Below the pieces are notes generated by a model. It was not told the DNA's origin, searched no databases, and saw only the letters and a program-made list of their open reading frames with translations. The position numbers were made by a program, and so were the translations under genes. Shown here piece by piece: positions 47,962 to 58,355 of a DNA stretch of 64,000 nt. Each line of letters starts with the position of its first letter. Position 1 is the first letter of the stretch. Source of the DNA: DASUPK01 sp963695675 (GTDB lineage Bacteria; Actinomycetota; Thermoleophilia; Solirubrobacterales; 70-9); the NCBI GenBank assembly GCA_963695675.1, contig CAVOGY010000007.1, positions 1-64,000 on the forward strand. Direction: 5' to 3'.

Positions 47962-48917
47962 GGCACCTGCTCGGAGTCGAGGGCCTCTCGCGCGAGGACA
48001 TGGAGCGCGTCCTCGATCGGGCCGAGAGCTTCGCCGAGGTCGGCCGCCGTGACATCAAGAAGGTGCCGACACTGCGTGGCCGCACCATCGTCAACCTGTT
48101 CTACGAGGCCAGTACGCGGACCCTCTCCTCCTTCGAGCTGGCAGCCAAGCGGCTCTCTGCCGATGTGGTCAGCGTCAAGTCGGCGGGCTCATCGGTCGAC
48201 AAGGGCGAGTCCCTGAAGGACACCGTCGCCACACTCTCGGCCTATGACCCGGCCGCGATCGTCATCCGCTCCCCGCACGTGGGGGCGGCGGGCCTGGTGG
48301 CACGCTGGACCGAGGCATCCGTGATCAACGCCGGCGACGGCAAGCACGAACACCCGACGCAGGCGTTGCTCGACGTCTTCACGCTGCGCCAGCGTCTCGA
48401 CTCCCTCGAGGGAACGAACATCTGGATCGTCGGCGACGTCCTGCACAGCCGCGTCGCCCGCTCCTGCCTGCTGGCCTTCCAGAAGATGGGGGCGAAGGTG
48501 ACCGTCTGCGGCCCCCCCACGCTGATCCCACGCGGCATCGAGGCAACCGGCTGCGATGTCTCGTACGACCTGGACGGGCTGAGCCAGGCCGAGGTCGTCT
48601 ACGCGCTGCGGATGCAGCGCGAGCGGATGAGCGAGAGCTTCGTGCCCTCGCTCCGCGAGTACGCCGCCCGCTACCAGATCGACTCGCGGCGGCTCGCACC
48701 GCGCCAGCTCCTCATGCACCCGGGGCCCGTGAACCGCGGCGTCGAGCTTGCCCCCGAGGTGATCGACTCGCCGCAGTCACTGATCACGGCCCAGGTGGAG
48801 AGTGGCCTGGTCGTCCGGATGGCGATCCTCTACGAGCTCATCGCCGGCGGCGACCGCGCCCGGCCCGAGCACGGCCCCGCGCCCGCCGACACCCCGACGA
48901 TCGGACAGCCCGCTTGA
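47958..48917 (+). CDS. pyrB: Aspartate carbamoyltransferase catalytic subunit
   Basis: 319 residues. NLFYEASTRTLSSFELAAKR binds carbamoyl phosphate, followed by KGESLKDTVATLSAYDPAAI, HEHPTQALLDVFTLRQRL and LLMHPGPVNRGVELAPEVID. It makes carbamoyl-aspartate. No pyrI regulatory subunit is present, as usual outside enterobacteria. ATG overlaps the pyrR stop by 4 bases. Confidence 0.97.
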   Translation: MRHLLGVEGLSREDMERVLDRAESFAEVGRRDIKKVPTLRGRTIVNLFYEASTRTLSSFELAAKRLSADVVSVKSAGSSVDKGESLKDTVATLSAYDPAAIVIRSPHVGAAGLVARWTEASVINAGDGKHEHPTQALLDVFTLRQRLDSLEGTNIWIVGDVLHSRVARSCLLAFQKMGAKVTVCGPPTLIPRGIEATGCDVSYDLDGLSQAEVVYALRMQRERMSESFVPSLREYAARYQIDSRRLAPRQLLMHPGPVNRGVELAPEVIDSPQSLITAQVESGLVVRMAILYELIAGGDRARPEHGPAPADTPTIGQPA

Positions 48918-50293
48918 ACGTCGCGGCAAACGGATCGGGAAGAAGCGCCGAGGCGCCCACGCTGGTCGGGCGTCCGGGGCCGCCCGCCAACCTGGTCGTG
49001 CGGGGCGCCCGCCTCTTGGATCCGCGGTCAGGGCTCGATTCGAACCTCGACCTCGTAGTCCGCGACGGGGAGATCGCCGAGCTCGCCGAGCCGGGCGGAG
49101 CCCCGGACGTCGATGGGGCGGAGATCGTCGAGGGGGAGGGCCTGCTCGCCTTGCCGGCCTTCGTCGATCCGCACGTCCACTTCCGGGTCCCCGGCGAGGA
49201 GCACAAGGAGGATCTCGAGACTGGCACCCGCTCGGCCGCGGCGGGTGGCTACTGCGCTGTGATCGCGATGGCGAACACCTCGCCCCCGATCGACTCGGCT
49301 GCCGTACTGGGCTCGGTCCGGGAGCGCGCCGAGCGCGAGGCATCGATCCCCCTCGGCTTCGTGGCGAACGTGACCCGCGGGATGGCCGGGGCGGAGCTGA
49401 CCGAGATGGCCGAGCTGCACGAGGCGGGCGCGATCGGCTTCTCCGACGACGGGCTGCCGATCGCCAACGCCAGGGTGCTGCGCCGGGCACTCCAGTATCG
49501 GCGGCTGGCGGGCGGCCTGATCGCTCTCCATGATGAGGACCCCGACCTTTCCGCGAGCGGCGTCATGCACGAGGGGGAGGTCTCGGCGGCCCTCGGGATG
49601 GCCGGCGTTCCGGCGGTCTCGGAGTCGACGATGATCGCCCGGGACTGCTCCCTCGCCCTCTACGAGGATGCGCCGATCCATGTCCAGCATCTCTCGGCCC
49701 GCGCCTCGGTCGAGGAGATCACCCGCGCCAAGTCCGCCGGCGTCTCGGTCACATGCGAGGTCACGCCGCACCATCTGACCCTCACCGACGAGGCCGTCCG
49801 CAGCCTCGATGCCCGCTTCAAGATGAACCCGCCGCTCCGCACCGAGGATGACCGCCAGGCGCTGATCGCGGGGCTCCGGGAGGGGACGATCGACTGCATC
49901 GCGACCGATCACGCGCCCCATGCCGCCGAGGAGAAGGAGGTGCCCTTCGAGGAGGCGGCCTGGGGGGTCACCGGGCTCGAGACCGCCTTCGCCGCGCTCC
50001 ACACGGACCTGGTCCTGCCGGGCGTGCTTGCGCTCGACGTCCTGGTGGAGCGGATGACCTGCGGCGGCGAGCCCTTCGGGATCGAGGCTCCTCGTCTCGA
50101 GGTGGGAGCCGCGGCCAACATCACCCTGATCGATCCGGGGCTCACCTGGACGGTGGGGGAGGAGGGCTATGAGAGCCGCTCCTACAACAACTGCTTCGGC
50201 GGCCGGGAACTCATCGGCCGCGTCCTGATGACCGTGGCCGCCGGCCACGTCGCCTTCCGGCAGCGGTCCTTTGCGCTGGGAGTCGCCGAATGA
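48914..50293 (+). CDS. pyrC: Dihydroorotase
   Basis: 459 residues from a TTG overlapping the pyrB stop (TTGA). ALPAFVDPHVHFRVPGEEHK has the metal-binding His pair, with CDEVTPHHLTLTDEAV-type sequence (CEVTPHHLTLTDEAV) and CIATDHAPHAAEEKEVPFEE at the later metal and substrate sites. It cyclises carbamoyl-aspartate to dihydroorotate. The N-terminal roughly 25 residues are unconserved, so the start could lie a little downstream. Confidence 0.96.
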   Translation: MNVAANGSGRSAEAPTLVGRPGPPANLVVRGARLLDPRSGLDSNLDLVVRDGEIAELAEPGGAPDVDGAEIVEGEGLLALPAFVDPHVHFRVPGEEHKEDLETGTRSAAAGGYCAVIAMANTSPPIDSAAVLGSVRERAEREASIPLGFVANVTRGMAGAELTEMAELHEAGAIGFSDDGLPIANARVLRRALQYRRLAGGLIALHDEDPDLSASGVMHEGEVSAALGMAGVPAVSESTMIARDCSLALYEDAPIHVQHLSARASVEEITRAKSAGVSVTCEVTPHHLTLTDEAVRSLDARFKMNPPLRTEDDRQALIAGLREGTIDCIATDHAPHAAEEKEVPFEEAAWGVTGLETAFAALHTDLVLPGVLALDVLVERMTCGGEPFGIEAPRLEVGAAANITLIDPGLTWTVGEEGYESRSYNNCFGGRELIGRVLMTVAAGHVAFRQRSFALGVAE

Positions 50294-50324
50294 GGCAGCT
50301 CCTCGGTGGGGGAGGTGTGGCCGG

Positions 50325-50890
50325 TTGAGCGGCAGGCTCGAGGCCGATCGGACCGCTCTGATCGTGATCGACGTCCAGGAGGGATTCCGCCAGGCGATTC
50401 CCGACTTCGAGCGGGTCGCGAAGGCGACGGCGACCCTGATCGGAGGGGCCGAGGCGATCGGGATCCCGATCGTGATCAGCGAGCAGTATCCGAAGGGCCT
50501 CGGGGAGACGGTGCCTGAGGTGGCGGATCATCTCCCGGAGGGCACCGAGCGGCTGCAGAAGCTGATCTTCTCGGCGGCGGAGGCCGAGGGCTTCGACCTC
50601 GGCGGCCGCGACCAGGCGCTCATCTGCGGGGTGGAGACCCACGTTTGCGTCAACCAGACGGCGCTCGACCTGCTCGCCTCGGGCATCGAGGTGCAGATCG
50701 CAGAGGACGCCGTCGGCTCGCGAAGCGAGGAGAACAAGGGGGTCGGCCTGCACAAGATGGAGCGGGCGGGAGCGGTGATGACCAGCGTCGAGACCGCGCT
50801 CTTCGAGCTCCTCGGCCGCGCGGGGACCGACGAGTTCAAGCGGGTGCAGAAGCTGATCCTGGACTACGCGCCGAACCAGGAGCTGGTCCG

Positions 50891-50894
<4 letters not shown>
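50325..50894 (+). CDS. Isochorismatase-fold cysteine hydrolase inside the pyr operon
   Basis: 189 residues from a TTG with GGGGGAGG 10 bases before. ADRTALIVIDVQEGFRQAIP holds the Asp, ALICGVETHVCVNQTALDLL the nucleophile Cys, and GSRSEENKGVGLHKMERAGA follows. It belongs to the isochorismatase/nicotinamidase-like hydrolases. Its end overlaps carA by 4 bases, so it is firmly part of the operon, which is unusual; degradation of a pyrimidine-related amide or of a side product is an inference only. Confidence 0.88.
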
Positions 50895-52037
<1,143 letters not shown>

Positions 52038-52045
<8 letters not shown>

Positions 52046-55000
52046 GCGCGATGACATCCAGAAGATCCTCCTGATCGGCTCTGGGCCGATCGTGATCGGC
52101 CAGGCGGCCGAGTTCGACTACTCCGGCGTGCAGGCCTGCAAGGTGCTGCTCGAGGAGGGCTACGAGGTGGTGCTGGTGAACTCGAACCCGGCGACGATCA
52201 TGACCGACCCGGAGTTCGCCAACCGGACGTACATCGAGCCCCTGCTGCCAGGGCCGGTCGCCAAGGTCATCGAGCGCGAGCGCCCGGACGCGCTGCTGCC
52301 GACCCTGGGCGGGCAGACCGCGCTCAACCTCGCCAAGGCGCTTCACGACGACGGCACGCTGGAGCGCTACGGCGTGGAGCTGATCGGCGCCAAATACGAG
52401 GCGATCCACCGCGCCGAGGACCGCGAGGCGTTCCGGCGCACGATGGGGGAGGCCGCGCTGCGGGTCCCCTGGTCCCAGATCGTCACCTCCGTCGCCGAGG
52501 CCGAGGCCGGGCTCGCGGAGGGCACGATCAGACTGCCCGCGATCGTTCGCCCGGCGTTCACGCTCGGCGGCCACGGCGGCGGTGTCGGCAACACCGAGAC
52601 CGAGCTAGCCCAGGTGGTCTCCGAGGGCCTCGCCGCCAGCCCGATCAACCAGGTGCTGGTGGAGGAGTCGGTGCTCGGCTGGGGGGAGTTCGAGCTCGAG
52701 GTGATGCGGGATCGCAACGACAACGTCGTGATCATCTGCTCGATCGAGAACGTCGACCCGATGGGGGTGCACACCGGCGACTCGGTGACGATCGCCCCGG
52801 CACAGACGCTCACCGACCGCCTCTACCAGGAGCTCCGCGACCAGGCGATCCGCGTGATCCGCGCCGTCGGCGTCGAGACCGGCGGGTCCAACATCCAGTT
52901 CGCCGTCAACCCGGAGACCGGAGAGGTCGTTGTGATCGAGATGAACCCCCGCGTCTCGCGCTCCTCGGCGCTGGCTTCCAAGGCGACCGGTTTCCCGATC
53001 GCGAAGATGGCCGCCAAGCTGGCGGTCGGCTACGCGCTCGAGGAGATCCCAAACGACATAACGCAGGCGACGCCGGCCTCCTTCGAGCCGACGATTGACT
53101 ACGTCGTCACCAAGATGCCGCGCTTCGCCTTCGAGAAGTTCCCAGGAGCGGAGGGCCGACTCTCCACCCATATGAAGTCGGTGGGCGAGGCGATGGCGAT
53201 CGGGCGGACCTTCCGGGAGTCCTTCGCCAAGGCGATGCGCTCGCGCGAGCTGGACACCGCGCCCGACATCCCGGCGTCGACTGGCGAGCTGCTCGAGCGT
53301 CTCGCGACGCCATCACCAGACCGCTTCGACCTGATCCACGCCGGCTTCGAGCGCGGGGTGGAGCTCGAGCGGATCCGAGAGGCGACGATGATCGATCCCT
53401 GGTTCCTGCGAGAGCTGCGCGCGCTGGCCACAGAGGGGGATGGGACCGACGGGCTCGGGCGCACCTACCGCTCTGTCGACACCTGTGCGGCGGAATTCGA
53501 GGCGCGCACCCCTTACTTCTACTCGGCGCACGAGCGGGGCTCCAACGGCTCGGGTGAGGTTGAGAGGGGAGATCGGCCCTCGGTAGTGATCCTCGGCTCC
53601 GGCCCGAACCGGATCGGCCAGGGAATCGAGTTCGACTACTGCTGCGTACACGCCGCGATGACGGCTCGCGACCTCGACCGCGATGCGGTGATGATCAACT
53701 GCAACCCCGAGACGGTCTCGACCGACTACGACACCTCCGACCGGCTCTACTTCGAGCCCCTGACGTCCGAGGACGTGCTCGCCGTCTGCAGTATCGAGCG
53801 TCCGGAGGGAGTGATCGTCCAGTTCGGCGGCCAAACGCCACTGCGGCTGGCCAAGGCGCTCGAGGACTCGGGGGTGCCGCTGCTCGGTACCCCGGTCGAT
53901 GCGATCGACCTCGCCGAGGACCGCGGCCGGTTCGGCGCGCTCCTGAAGAGGCTCGAGATCAACCATCCGCCGTACGGCACCGCCCTCTCCGCCGACGAGG
54001 CGGTCGCGATCGCAGAGGGCGTCGGCTTCCCGCTGCTCGTCCGCCCGTCCTACGTCTTGGGTGGCCGCGCGATGGAGATCTGTTACTCCGCGGACGCCCT
54101 GGCCGCCTACCTCGAGCAGAACGTCAAGGCCGACCAGGAGCATCCGCTGCTCCTCGACCGCTTCCTCGAGAACGCGATCGAGGTCGACGTCGATGCGCTC
54201 GCCGACGGAGAGGACTGCTTCGTGGCCGGCGTCATGCAGCACGTCGAGGAGGCCGGCGTCCACTCGGGTGACTCCGCCTGCGTGATTCCGCCGATGAGCC
54301 TCGGCGAGGAGATGCTGGAGGAGATTCGCGAGACGACCAGCAGGATCGCCCTGGAGCTCGGAGTGGTCGGCCTGATCAACGTCCAGTACGCCGTCGCGGG
54401 GGGCGAGCTCTTCGTGATCGAGGCGAATCCGCGCGCCTCGCGCACCGTCCCGTTCGTGAGTAAGGCGATCGGGGCGCCGCTCGCGAAGATCGCCTGTCGG
54501 CTGATGCTCGGCGAGTCCCTCGCCGATCAGCGGCTGCCTGATGAAGCGCCGACCCACGTCAGCGTGAAGGAAGCCGTCCTGCCCTTCGCCCGCTTCGCGG
54601 GGGCGGATGCCGTGCTCGGGCCCGAGATGCGGAGCACCGGCGAGGTGATGGGGATCGCGGCCGACTTCCCGACTGCCTTCGGCAAGGCGCAGGCGGCCGC
54701 CGGGGTCTCGCTGCCGCAGGAGGGGACGATCTTCATCAGCGTCACCGACTCCGACAAGCCCGCCGCGACCCAGCTGGCGACGCGCTTCCACGACCTCGGC
54801 TTCAAGGTGATCGCGACGGCCGGCACAGCTCAGGCGATCTCCGCGATGGGGGTGCCGGTGACCAAGATCAACAAGATCGGAGAGGGCTCGCCCCACGTCG
54901 TCGATTGCATCCGATCAGGCGAGGTGGACCTGGTCATCAACACGCCGACCGGCTCGGGCGCGCGCGCAGACGGCTACGAGATCAGAAGCGCCGCGGTGCG

Positions 55001-55142
55001 CCACGGGATTCCGTGCGTGACGACGATGACCGGCGCCTCGGCGGCGGCCCGGGCGATCTTCGCCGCCGCGCGCGGCGACGCAGACGTCCGGACCCTGCAG
55101 GAGCTTCACCAGCCCGAGGAGCGCGAGCCATCGAGGAGATGA
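52038..55142 (+). CDS. carB: Carbamoyl-phosphate synthase large subunit
   Basis: 1034 residues. The two homologous halves each hold an ATP-grasp domain: KILLIGSGPIVIGQAAEFDY with MVEMNPRVSRSS-type sequence (VIEMNPRVSRSSALASKATG) and, from about 510, VVILGSGPNRIGQGIEFDYC with VIEANPRASRTVPFVSKAIG. The C-terminal MGS-like allosteric domain ends the protein (GARADGYEIRSAAVRHGIPC). It makes carbamoyl phosphate from bicarbonate, ammonia and two ATP. Its ATG overlaps the carA stop, and pyrK overlaps its stop. Confidence 0.97.
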
Positions 55143-56053
55143 CCATCGACCGCGCCCCGAGGCTGGGCCAGCGCGTCCGGGCCCCCTTCGGCCGCCGCCG
55201 CTGCGAGGTGAGCCGGAACCTCGCCTCCGGCGGCTACCGGATCTTCTCCGCGCTCGATCCCGACGGACCCGAGCCATCGGCCGGCCAGTTCTACATGCTC
55301 GCTGCCGACTCCGGCTGGGGCGGCGATCAAGGGCGTCCGTACCTGGCCCGAGCCTTTTCCGTGGCCGACGCCGAGCCCACGGACGACGGGGTGAGGCTTG
55401 ACTTCGTTGTCCAGGCGGTCGGCCCCGGTACATCACGGCTCGCCGAGCTCGAGGCGGGGGAGGGGCTCTGGATCCACGGTCCGCTGGGCCGCCCGTTTTC
55501 GGCGCCCAGGGAAGTGTCCGACGGCGCCGCCGGAGCGATCCTGGTTGGCGGCGGGATCGGGGTGGCGCCCCTGGCGATCTGGCGCCGGCAGCTGCTGGCC
55601 GCCGGAATTCCGGCCCGGCTCCTCCTCGGGTTCCGGGACCGAGCCAACTCCGGGGGGCTAGAGCTTGTCGAAACGGGTCGCTCCTCGGCTTCGCCTGCGG
55701 AGCGCCCTCGCATCTGCAGCGAGATCCGGCTGGCGAGCGAGGACGGTCACACCGGCCACCGTGGCTATGTGACGGACCTGCTCGCGGTTCTGCTGGAGGG
55801 CGATGACGCCCAGAGCGCGGCGGTCTACGCCTGCGGGCCGCCGGCCATGCTCGAGGCGGTGCGGACGATGTGCGCCGACCGCGGAGTCGCTTGCGAGCTC
55901 GCCATGGAGGCGCCGATGGCATGCGGCTTCGGCGCCTGCTTCGGCTGCGCGATCCCGCTCAGCTCGGGCGGCTACATGCGTCTCTGCGTCGACGGGCCGG
56001 TGGTCCGCGGCGACGAAATCGAGACCACGCTGGTGCGGGGCTCGGGTCATTGA
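55139..56053 (+). CDS. pyrK: Dihydroorotate dehydrogenase electron-transfer subunit PyrK, with repeat-derived insertion
   Basis: 304 residues from an ATG overlapping the carB stop. An FAD domain (RPYLARAFSVADAEPTDDGV), the NAD-binding AILVGGGIGVAPLAIWRRQL and YACGPPAMLEAVRTM, and the [2Fe-2S] cysteines in ACGFGACFGCAIPLSSGG and LCVDGPV. It passes electrons from dihydroorotate (PyrD) to NAD+. Between LLLGFRDRANSGGLELVETG and EIRLASEDGHTGHRGYVTDL lies RSSASPAERPRI, encoded by a copy of the dispersed palindromic repeat; relatives are expected to lack it. Confidence 0.94.
   Translation: MTIDRAPRLGQRVRAPFGRRRCEVSRNLASGGYRIFSALDPDGPEPSAGQFYMLAADSGWGGDQGRPYLARAFSVADAEPTDDGVRLDFVVQAVGPGTSRLAELEAGEGLWIHGPLGRPFSAPREVSDGAAGAILVGGGIGVAPLAIWRRQLLAAGIPARLLLGFRDRANSGGLELVETGRSSASPAERPRICSEIRLASEDGHTGHRGYVTDLLAVLLEGDDAQSAAVYACGPPAMLEAVRTMCADRGVACELAMEAPMACGFGACFGCAIPLSSGGYMRLCVDGPVVRGDEIETTLVRGSGH
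55672..55714 (+). repeat. Dispersed palindromic repeat, copy 3 (inside pyrK, in frame)
   Basis: AAACGGGTCGCTCCTCG ... CTGCGGAGCGCCCTCGCAT, the same order of blocks as copy 1 at 22730-22770, with the hairpin arms GGGTCGCTCC/GGAGCGCCC preserved. It adds about 14 codons to pyrK without breaking the frame, similar in principle to protein-coding palindromic elements described in Rickettsia. Confidence 0.7.
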
Positions 56054-56922
56054 TCGACTTTTGCGGGATTGAGCTGCGCCACCCGGTGATCAACGGCTCC
56101 GGGACCTTCGACGCGATCGCAGCGCGGCGCGCCTTCGGAGACGAGCTGCTCTACGAGTTCCCCTTCTCGGCGTTCGTCTCCAAGACGATCACGCCCGAGC
56201 CCCGCGCCGGCAATCCGCCCCCCCGGCTCTGGGAGACCCCCGCCGGCCTGATCAACTCGATCGGGCTCCCGAACAAGGGCCTCGACGGGTTCCTCGAGCA
56301 CGACCTTCCCCAGCTCGCCGAGCTGCCGGTCCCGCTGATCGTCTCGGTGATGGGGACGAGCCACGATCAGTTTGCCCGGTTGGTCGAGGGCGTGGGCGGC
56401 CGAGACGAGGTGGCGGCCCTCGAGTTGAACGCCTCCTGTCCCAACGTGAAGTCCGGGCTGGTCGTCGGCGAATCGCCCGAGGAGGCCCGCTCGCTGTTGC
56501 AGCGGCTTCGCCCCCTCACGCAAAAACCCCTGCTCGTGAAGCTAACACCGAACGTCGCGGACCCGGTCCCCGTGGCCCTGGCCGCCGAGGAGGGCGGGGC
56601 GGATGCGGTCTCGCTGATCAACACCCTGCGCGCCGCGGCCATCGCTCCAGGCTCCGCCGACCCGTGGCTCGGCGGAGGCACCGGCGGCCTCTCCGGCCCC
56701 GCCGTTCGGTCGGTCGCCCTGGCGCAGATCGGCGCCGTGGCGTCCGCGGTCTCAGTCCCGGTGGTGGCGATGGGAGGCATCTCGAGTGGTCGCGACGCCA
56801 CCGAGATGATCTCGACGGGCGCAAGGATCGTTGCGGTTGGCACCGAGAGCTTCCGAGATCCGGCCGCCGGATCGAGGATCGCGGAAGAGCTGGGGGCGGA
56901 GCTGGAACGGATCTCCGGTTAG
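56050..56922 (+). CDS. pyrD: Dihydroorotate dehydrogenase, class 1B catalytic subunit
   Basis: 290 residues from a TTG overlapping the pyrK stop. ELRHPVINGSGTFDAIAARR, KTITPEPRAGNPPPRLWETP, AGLINSIGLPNKGLDGFLEH, the catalytic Cys in ALELNASCPNVKSG and the FMN phosphate site VVAMGGISSGRDATEMISTG. The NAD-linked class 1B form needs PyrK, which precedes it. It is the last gene of the operon; a terminator overlaps its stop. Confidence 0.97.
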   Translation: MIDFCGIELRHPVINGSGTFDAIAARRAFGDELLYEFPFSAFVSKTITPEPRAGNPPPRLWETPAGLINSIGLPNKGLDGFLEHDLPQLAELPVPLIVSVMGTSHDQFARLVEGVGGRDEVAALELNASCPNVKSGLVVGESPEEARSLLQRLRPLTQKPLLVKLTPNVADPVPVALAAEEGGADAVSLINTLRAAAIAPGSADPWLGGGTGGLSGPAVRSVALAQIGAVASAVSVPVVAMGGISSGRDATEMISTGARIVAVGTESFRDPAAGSRIAEELGAELERISG

Positions 56923-56936
56923 ACGGGAGTTTTTTT
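56913..56936 (+). terminator. pyr operon terminator overlapping the pyrD stop
   Basis: CTCCG (56913-56917) pairs with CGGGAG (56924-56929, one bulged G), loop GTTAGA containing the stop codon, followed by seven T. A second small stem CCCC-GAAAA-GGGG-TTT follows at 56943-56958. Confidence 0.7.
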
Positions 56937-56955
56937 CAGATTCCCCGAAAAGGGG

Positions 56956-56984
56956 TTTCCGCTCTCGGTGGCCGCGGATATACT
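56956..56984 (+). promoter_or_regulatory. mihF promoter (leaderless)
   Basis: TTTCCG (56956-56961) and TATACT (56979-56984) with a 17-base spacer; TATACT ends 8 bases before the GTG at 56993. Confidence 0.55.
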
Positions 56985-56992
56985 GCCGCCCC

Positions 56993-57325
56993 GTGCAGGC
57001 CCCGGTGCAGTCCTCCAACGCCGCCCCCGAGAGATCACTGGACCAGCGGATGGACGCCCTCCGGAGGGCCAACGACATCCGGTCGAAGCGGGCCCAGCTG
57101 AAGCGCGACCTGAAGGACAGCAAGGTCAAGATCCAGACGCTGCTGATGGATCCGCCGGAGTACGTCCAGACGGCGAAGGTCATCGATATGTTGATGGCCG
57201 TTCCCAAGTACGGCCGGGTGAAGACCAACCGGATCCTCAATCAGTGCCGGATCTCGCCGTCGAAGACGATCGGCGGGCTCTCCGAGCGCCAGCGCGCGGA
57301 ACTCGTCGCGCAACTGCGCAAGTAA
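56993..57325 (+). CDS. mihF: Mycobacterial-type integration host factor (mIHF)
   Basis: 110 residues from a leaderless GTG. RSLDQRMDALRRANDIRSKR, AQLKRDLKDSKVKIQTLLMD, PEYVQTAKVIDMLMAVPKYG and TNRILNQCRISPSKTIGGLS are characteristic. mIHF is an actinobacterial nucleoid protein with a helix-two-turn-helix fold that bends DNA; it is unrelated to proteobacterial IHF. Its place upstream of gmk and rpoZ is the standard actinobacterial arrangement and is the strongest taxonomic marker in the window. Confidence 0.95.
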   Translation: MQAPVQSSNAAPERSLDQRMDALRRANDIRSKRAQLKRDLKDSKVKIQTLLMDPPEYVQTAKVIDMLMAVPKYGRVKTNRILNQCRISPSKTIGGLSERQRAELVAQLRK

Positions 57326-57364
57326 GGCAAGTCAAGCGCGCTTTTCGCAGCCGTTCCTGCGGTC

Positions 57365-57934
57365 ATGATCCGCGCTGTGGGGAAGGTCTTCGTCATAACC
57401 GGTCCCTCCGGGGTGGGGAAGGGGACGCTGATCGAACCCCTGCTGGAGCGAATCCCGGGCCTCGAGCTGTCGGTCTCCGCGACGACCCGCCCGCCCCGAG
57501 CCGGCGAGGTCGACGGGCGCGACTATCACTTCCTGACCCCAGAGGAGTTCGAGCGACGCGTGGAGACGGGAGACTTCCTGGAGCACGCGACCTACATCGG
57601 CCACCGTTACGGCACTCTCCGCGAGGAGGTCGAGCGCCAGCTTGAGGAGGGTCGCTCCGTCGTCCTCGAGATCGAGGTGCAGGGCGCCCGGCAGGTGCGC
57701 GACGCCATGCCGGATGCCGTGCAGATCTTCATTGCGCCGCCCGACCCGAAGGCCCTCAGGAACCGGCTCGAGGCCAGGGGAACCGACTCACCCGAGGCGA
57801 TCGAGCGGCGTCTGCGGACCGCCGAGATCGAGCTGGACGCCCAGGGCGAGTTCCCGCACGTGGTGGTGAACGACGAGGTGCAGAAAGCGTCCTCCGAATT
57901 GGAAGGGCTCGTCCGCGGCGAGCTAGCCCTGTGA
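57365..57934 (+). CDS. gmk: Guanylate kinase
   Basis: 189 residues. P-loop FVITGPSGVGKGTLIEPLLE, the GMP-binding SVSATTRPPRAGEVDGRDYH, FLEHATYIGHRYGTLREEVE and VVLEIEVQGARQVRDAMPDA. It phosphorylates GMP to GDP. Expected neighbour order mihF-gmk-rpoZ-coaBC is kept. Confidence 0.96.
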   Translation: MIRAVGKVFVITGPSGVGKGTLIEPLLERIPGLELSVSATTRPPRAGEVDGRDYHFLTPEEFERRVETGDFLEHATYIGHRYGTLREEVERQLEEGRSVVLEIEVQGARQVRDAMPDAVQIFIAPPDPKALRNRLEARGTDSPEAIERRLRTAEIELDAQGEFPHVVVNDEVQKASSELEGLVRGELAL

Positions 57935-58087
57935 CCCCTCCGAGGGCTGTGCCGGGTCCGGCGGCCTCGGATCACTGTCCCGCGGCGTCCTCGGTCAGCC
58001 GTGTACAACGAGTACGCGGCCTCCTGCTCCTTGCAGGACGACGCCCGAGTTCCGCCGGATCGCCGGCGGCACCCCCGACGGGGTCAC

Positions 58088-58093
58088 TACACT
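58088..58093 (+). promoter_or_regulatory. -10 element of rpoZ (leaderless)
   Basis: TACACT ends 9 bases before the ATG at 58103. The same hexamer precedes the TPR gene at 59660. Confidence 0.5.
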
Positions 58094-58102
58094 GACGCTC
58101 CC

Positions 58103-58339
58103 ATGTCAATGATCCGACCCAGAGTCGACAAGCTCCTCGAGCAGACCGATACCCACTACGCCGCTGTCCTGGTTGCGGCGAAGCGGGCCCGCCAGATCAA
58201 CGCGTACTACCACTCGCTCTCCGAGGGAGCGTACGGCGAGTACACGCCCCCGATGGTCGAGGTCCCCAGCGGGAACTACCTCACCATCGCCCTGGAGGAG
58301 ACGGCGGCGGGCAAGCTCAACTACGAGTACAAGTCCTAG
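58103..58339 (+). CDS. rpoZ: RNA polymerase omega subunit
   Basis: 78 residues from the ATG at 58103. MSMIRPRVDKLLEQTDTHYA, AVLVAAKRARQINAYYHSLS and LTIALEETAAGKLNYEYKS match the short actinobacterial omega. It stabilises the RNA polymerase beta' subunit. An upstream extension is possible but not conserved. coaBC follows after 16 bases with its own ribosome binding site. Confidence 0.92.
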   Translation: MSMIRPRVDKLLEQTDTHYAAVLVAAKRARQINAYYHSLSEGAYGEYTPPMVEVPSGNYLTIALEETAAGKLNYEYKS

Positions 58340-58355
58340 TCCGCTAGGAGGCCCG

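Noticed and set aside
53313..54896. A long open frame (about 530 codons) antisense to carB
   Set aside because: Composition shadow of carB with no domain. carB is intact and conserved throughout.
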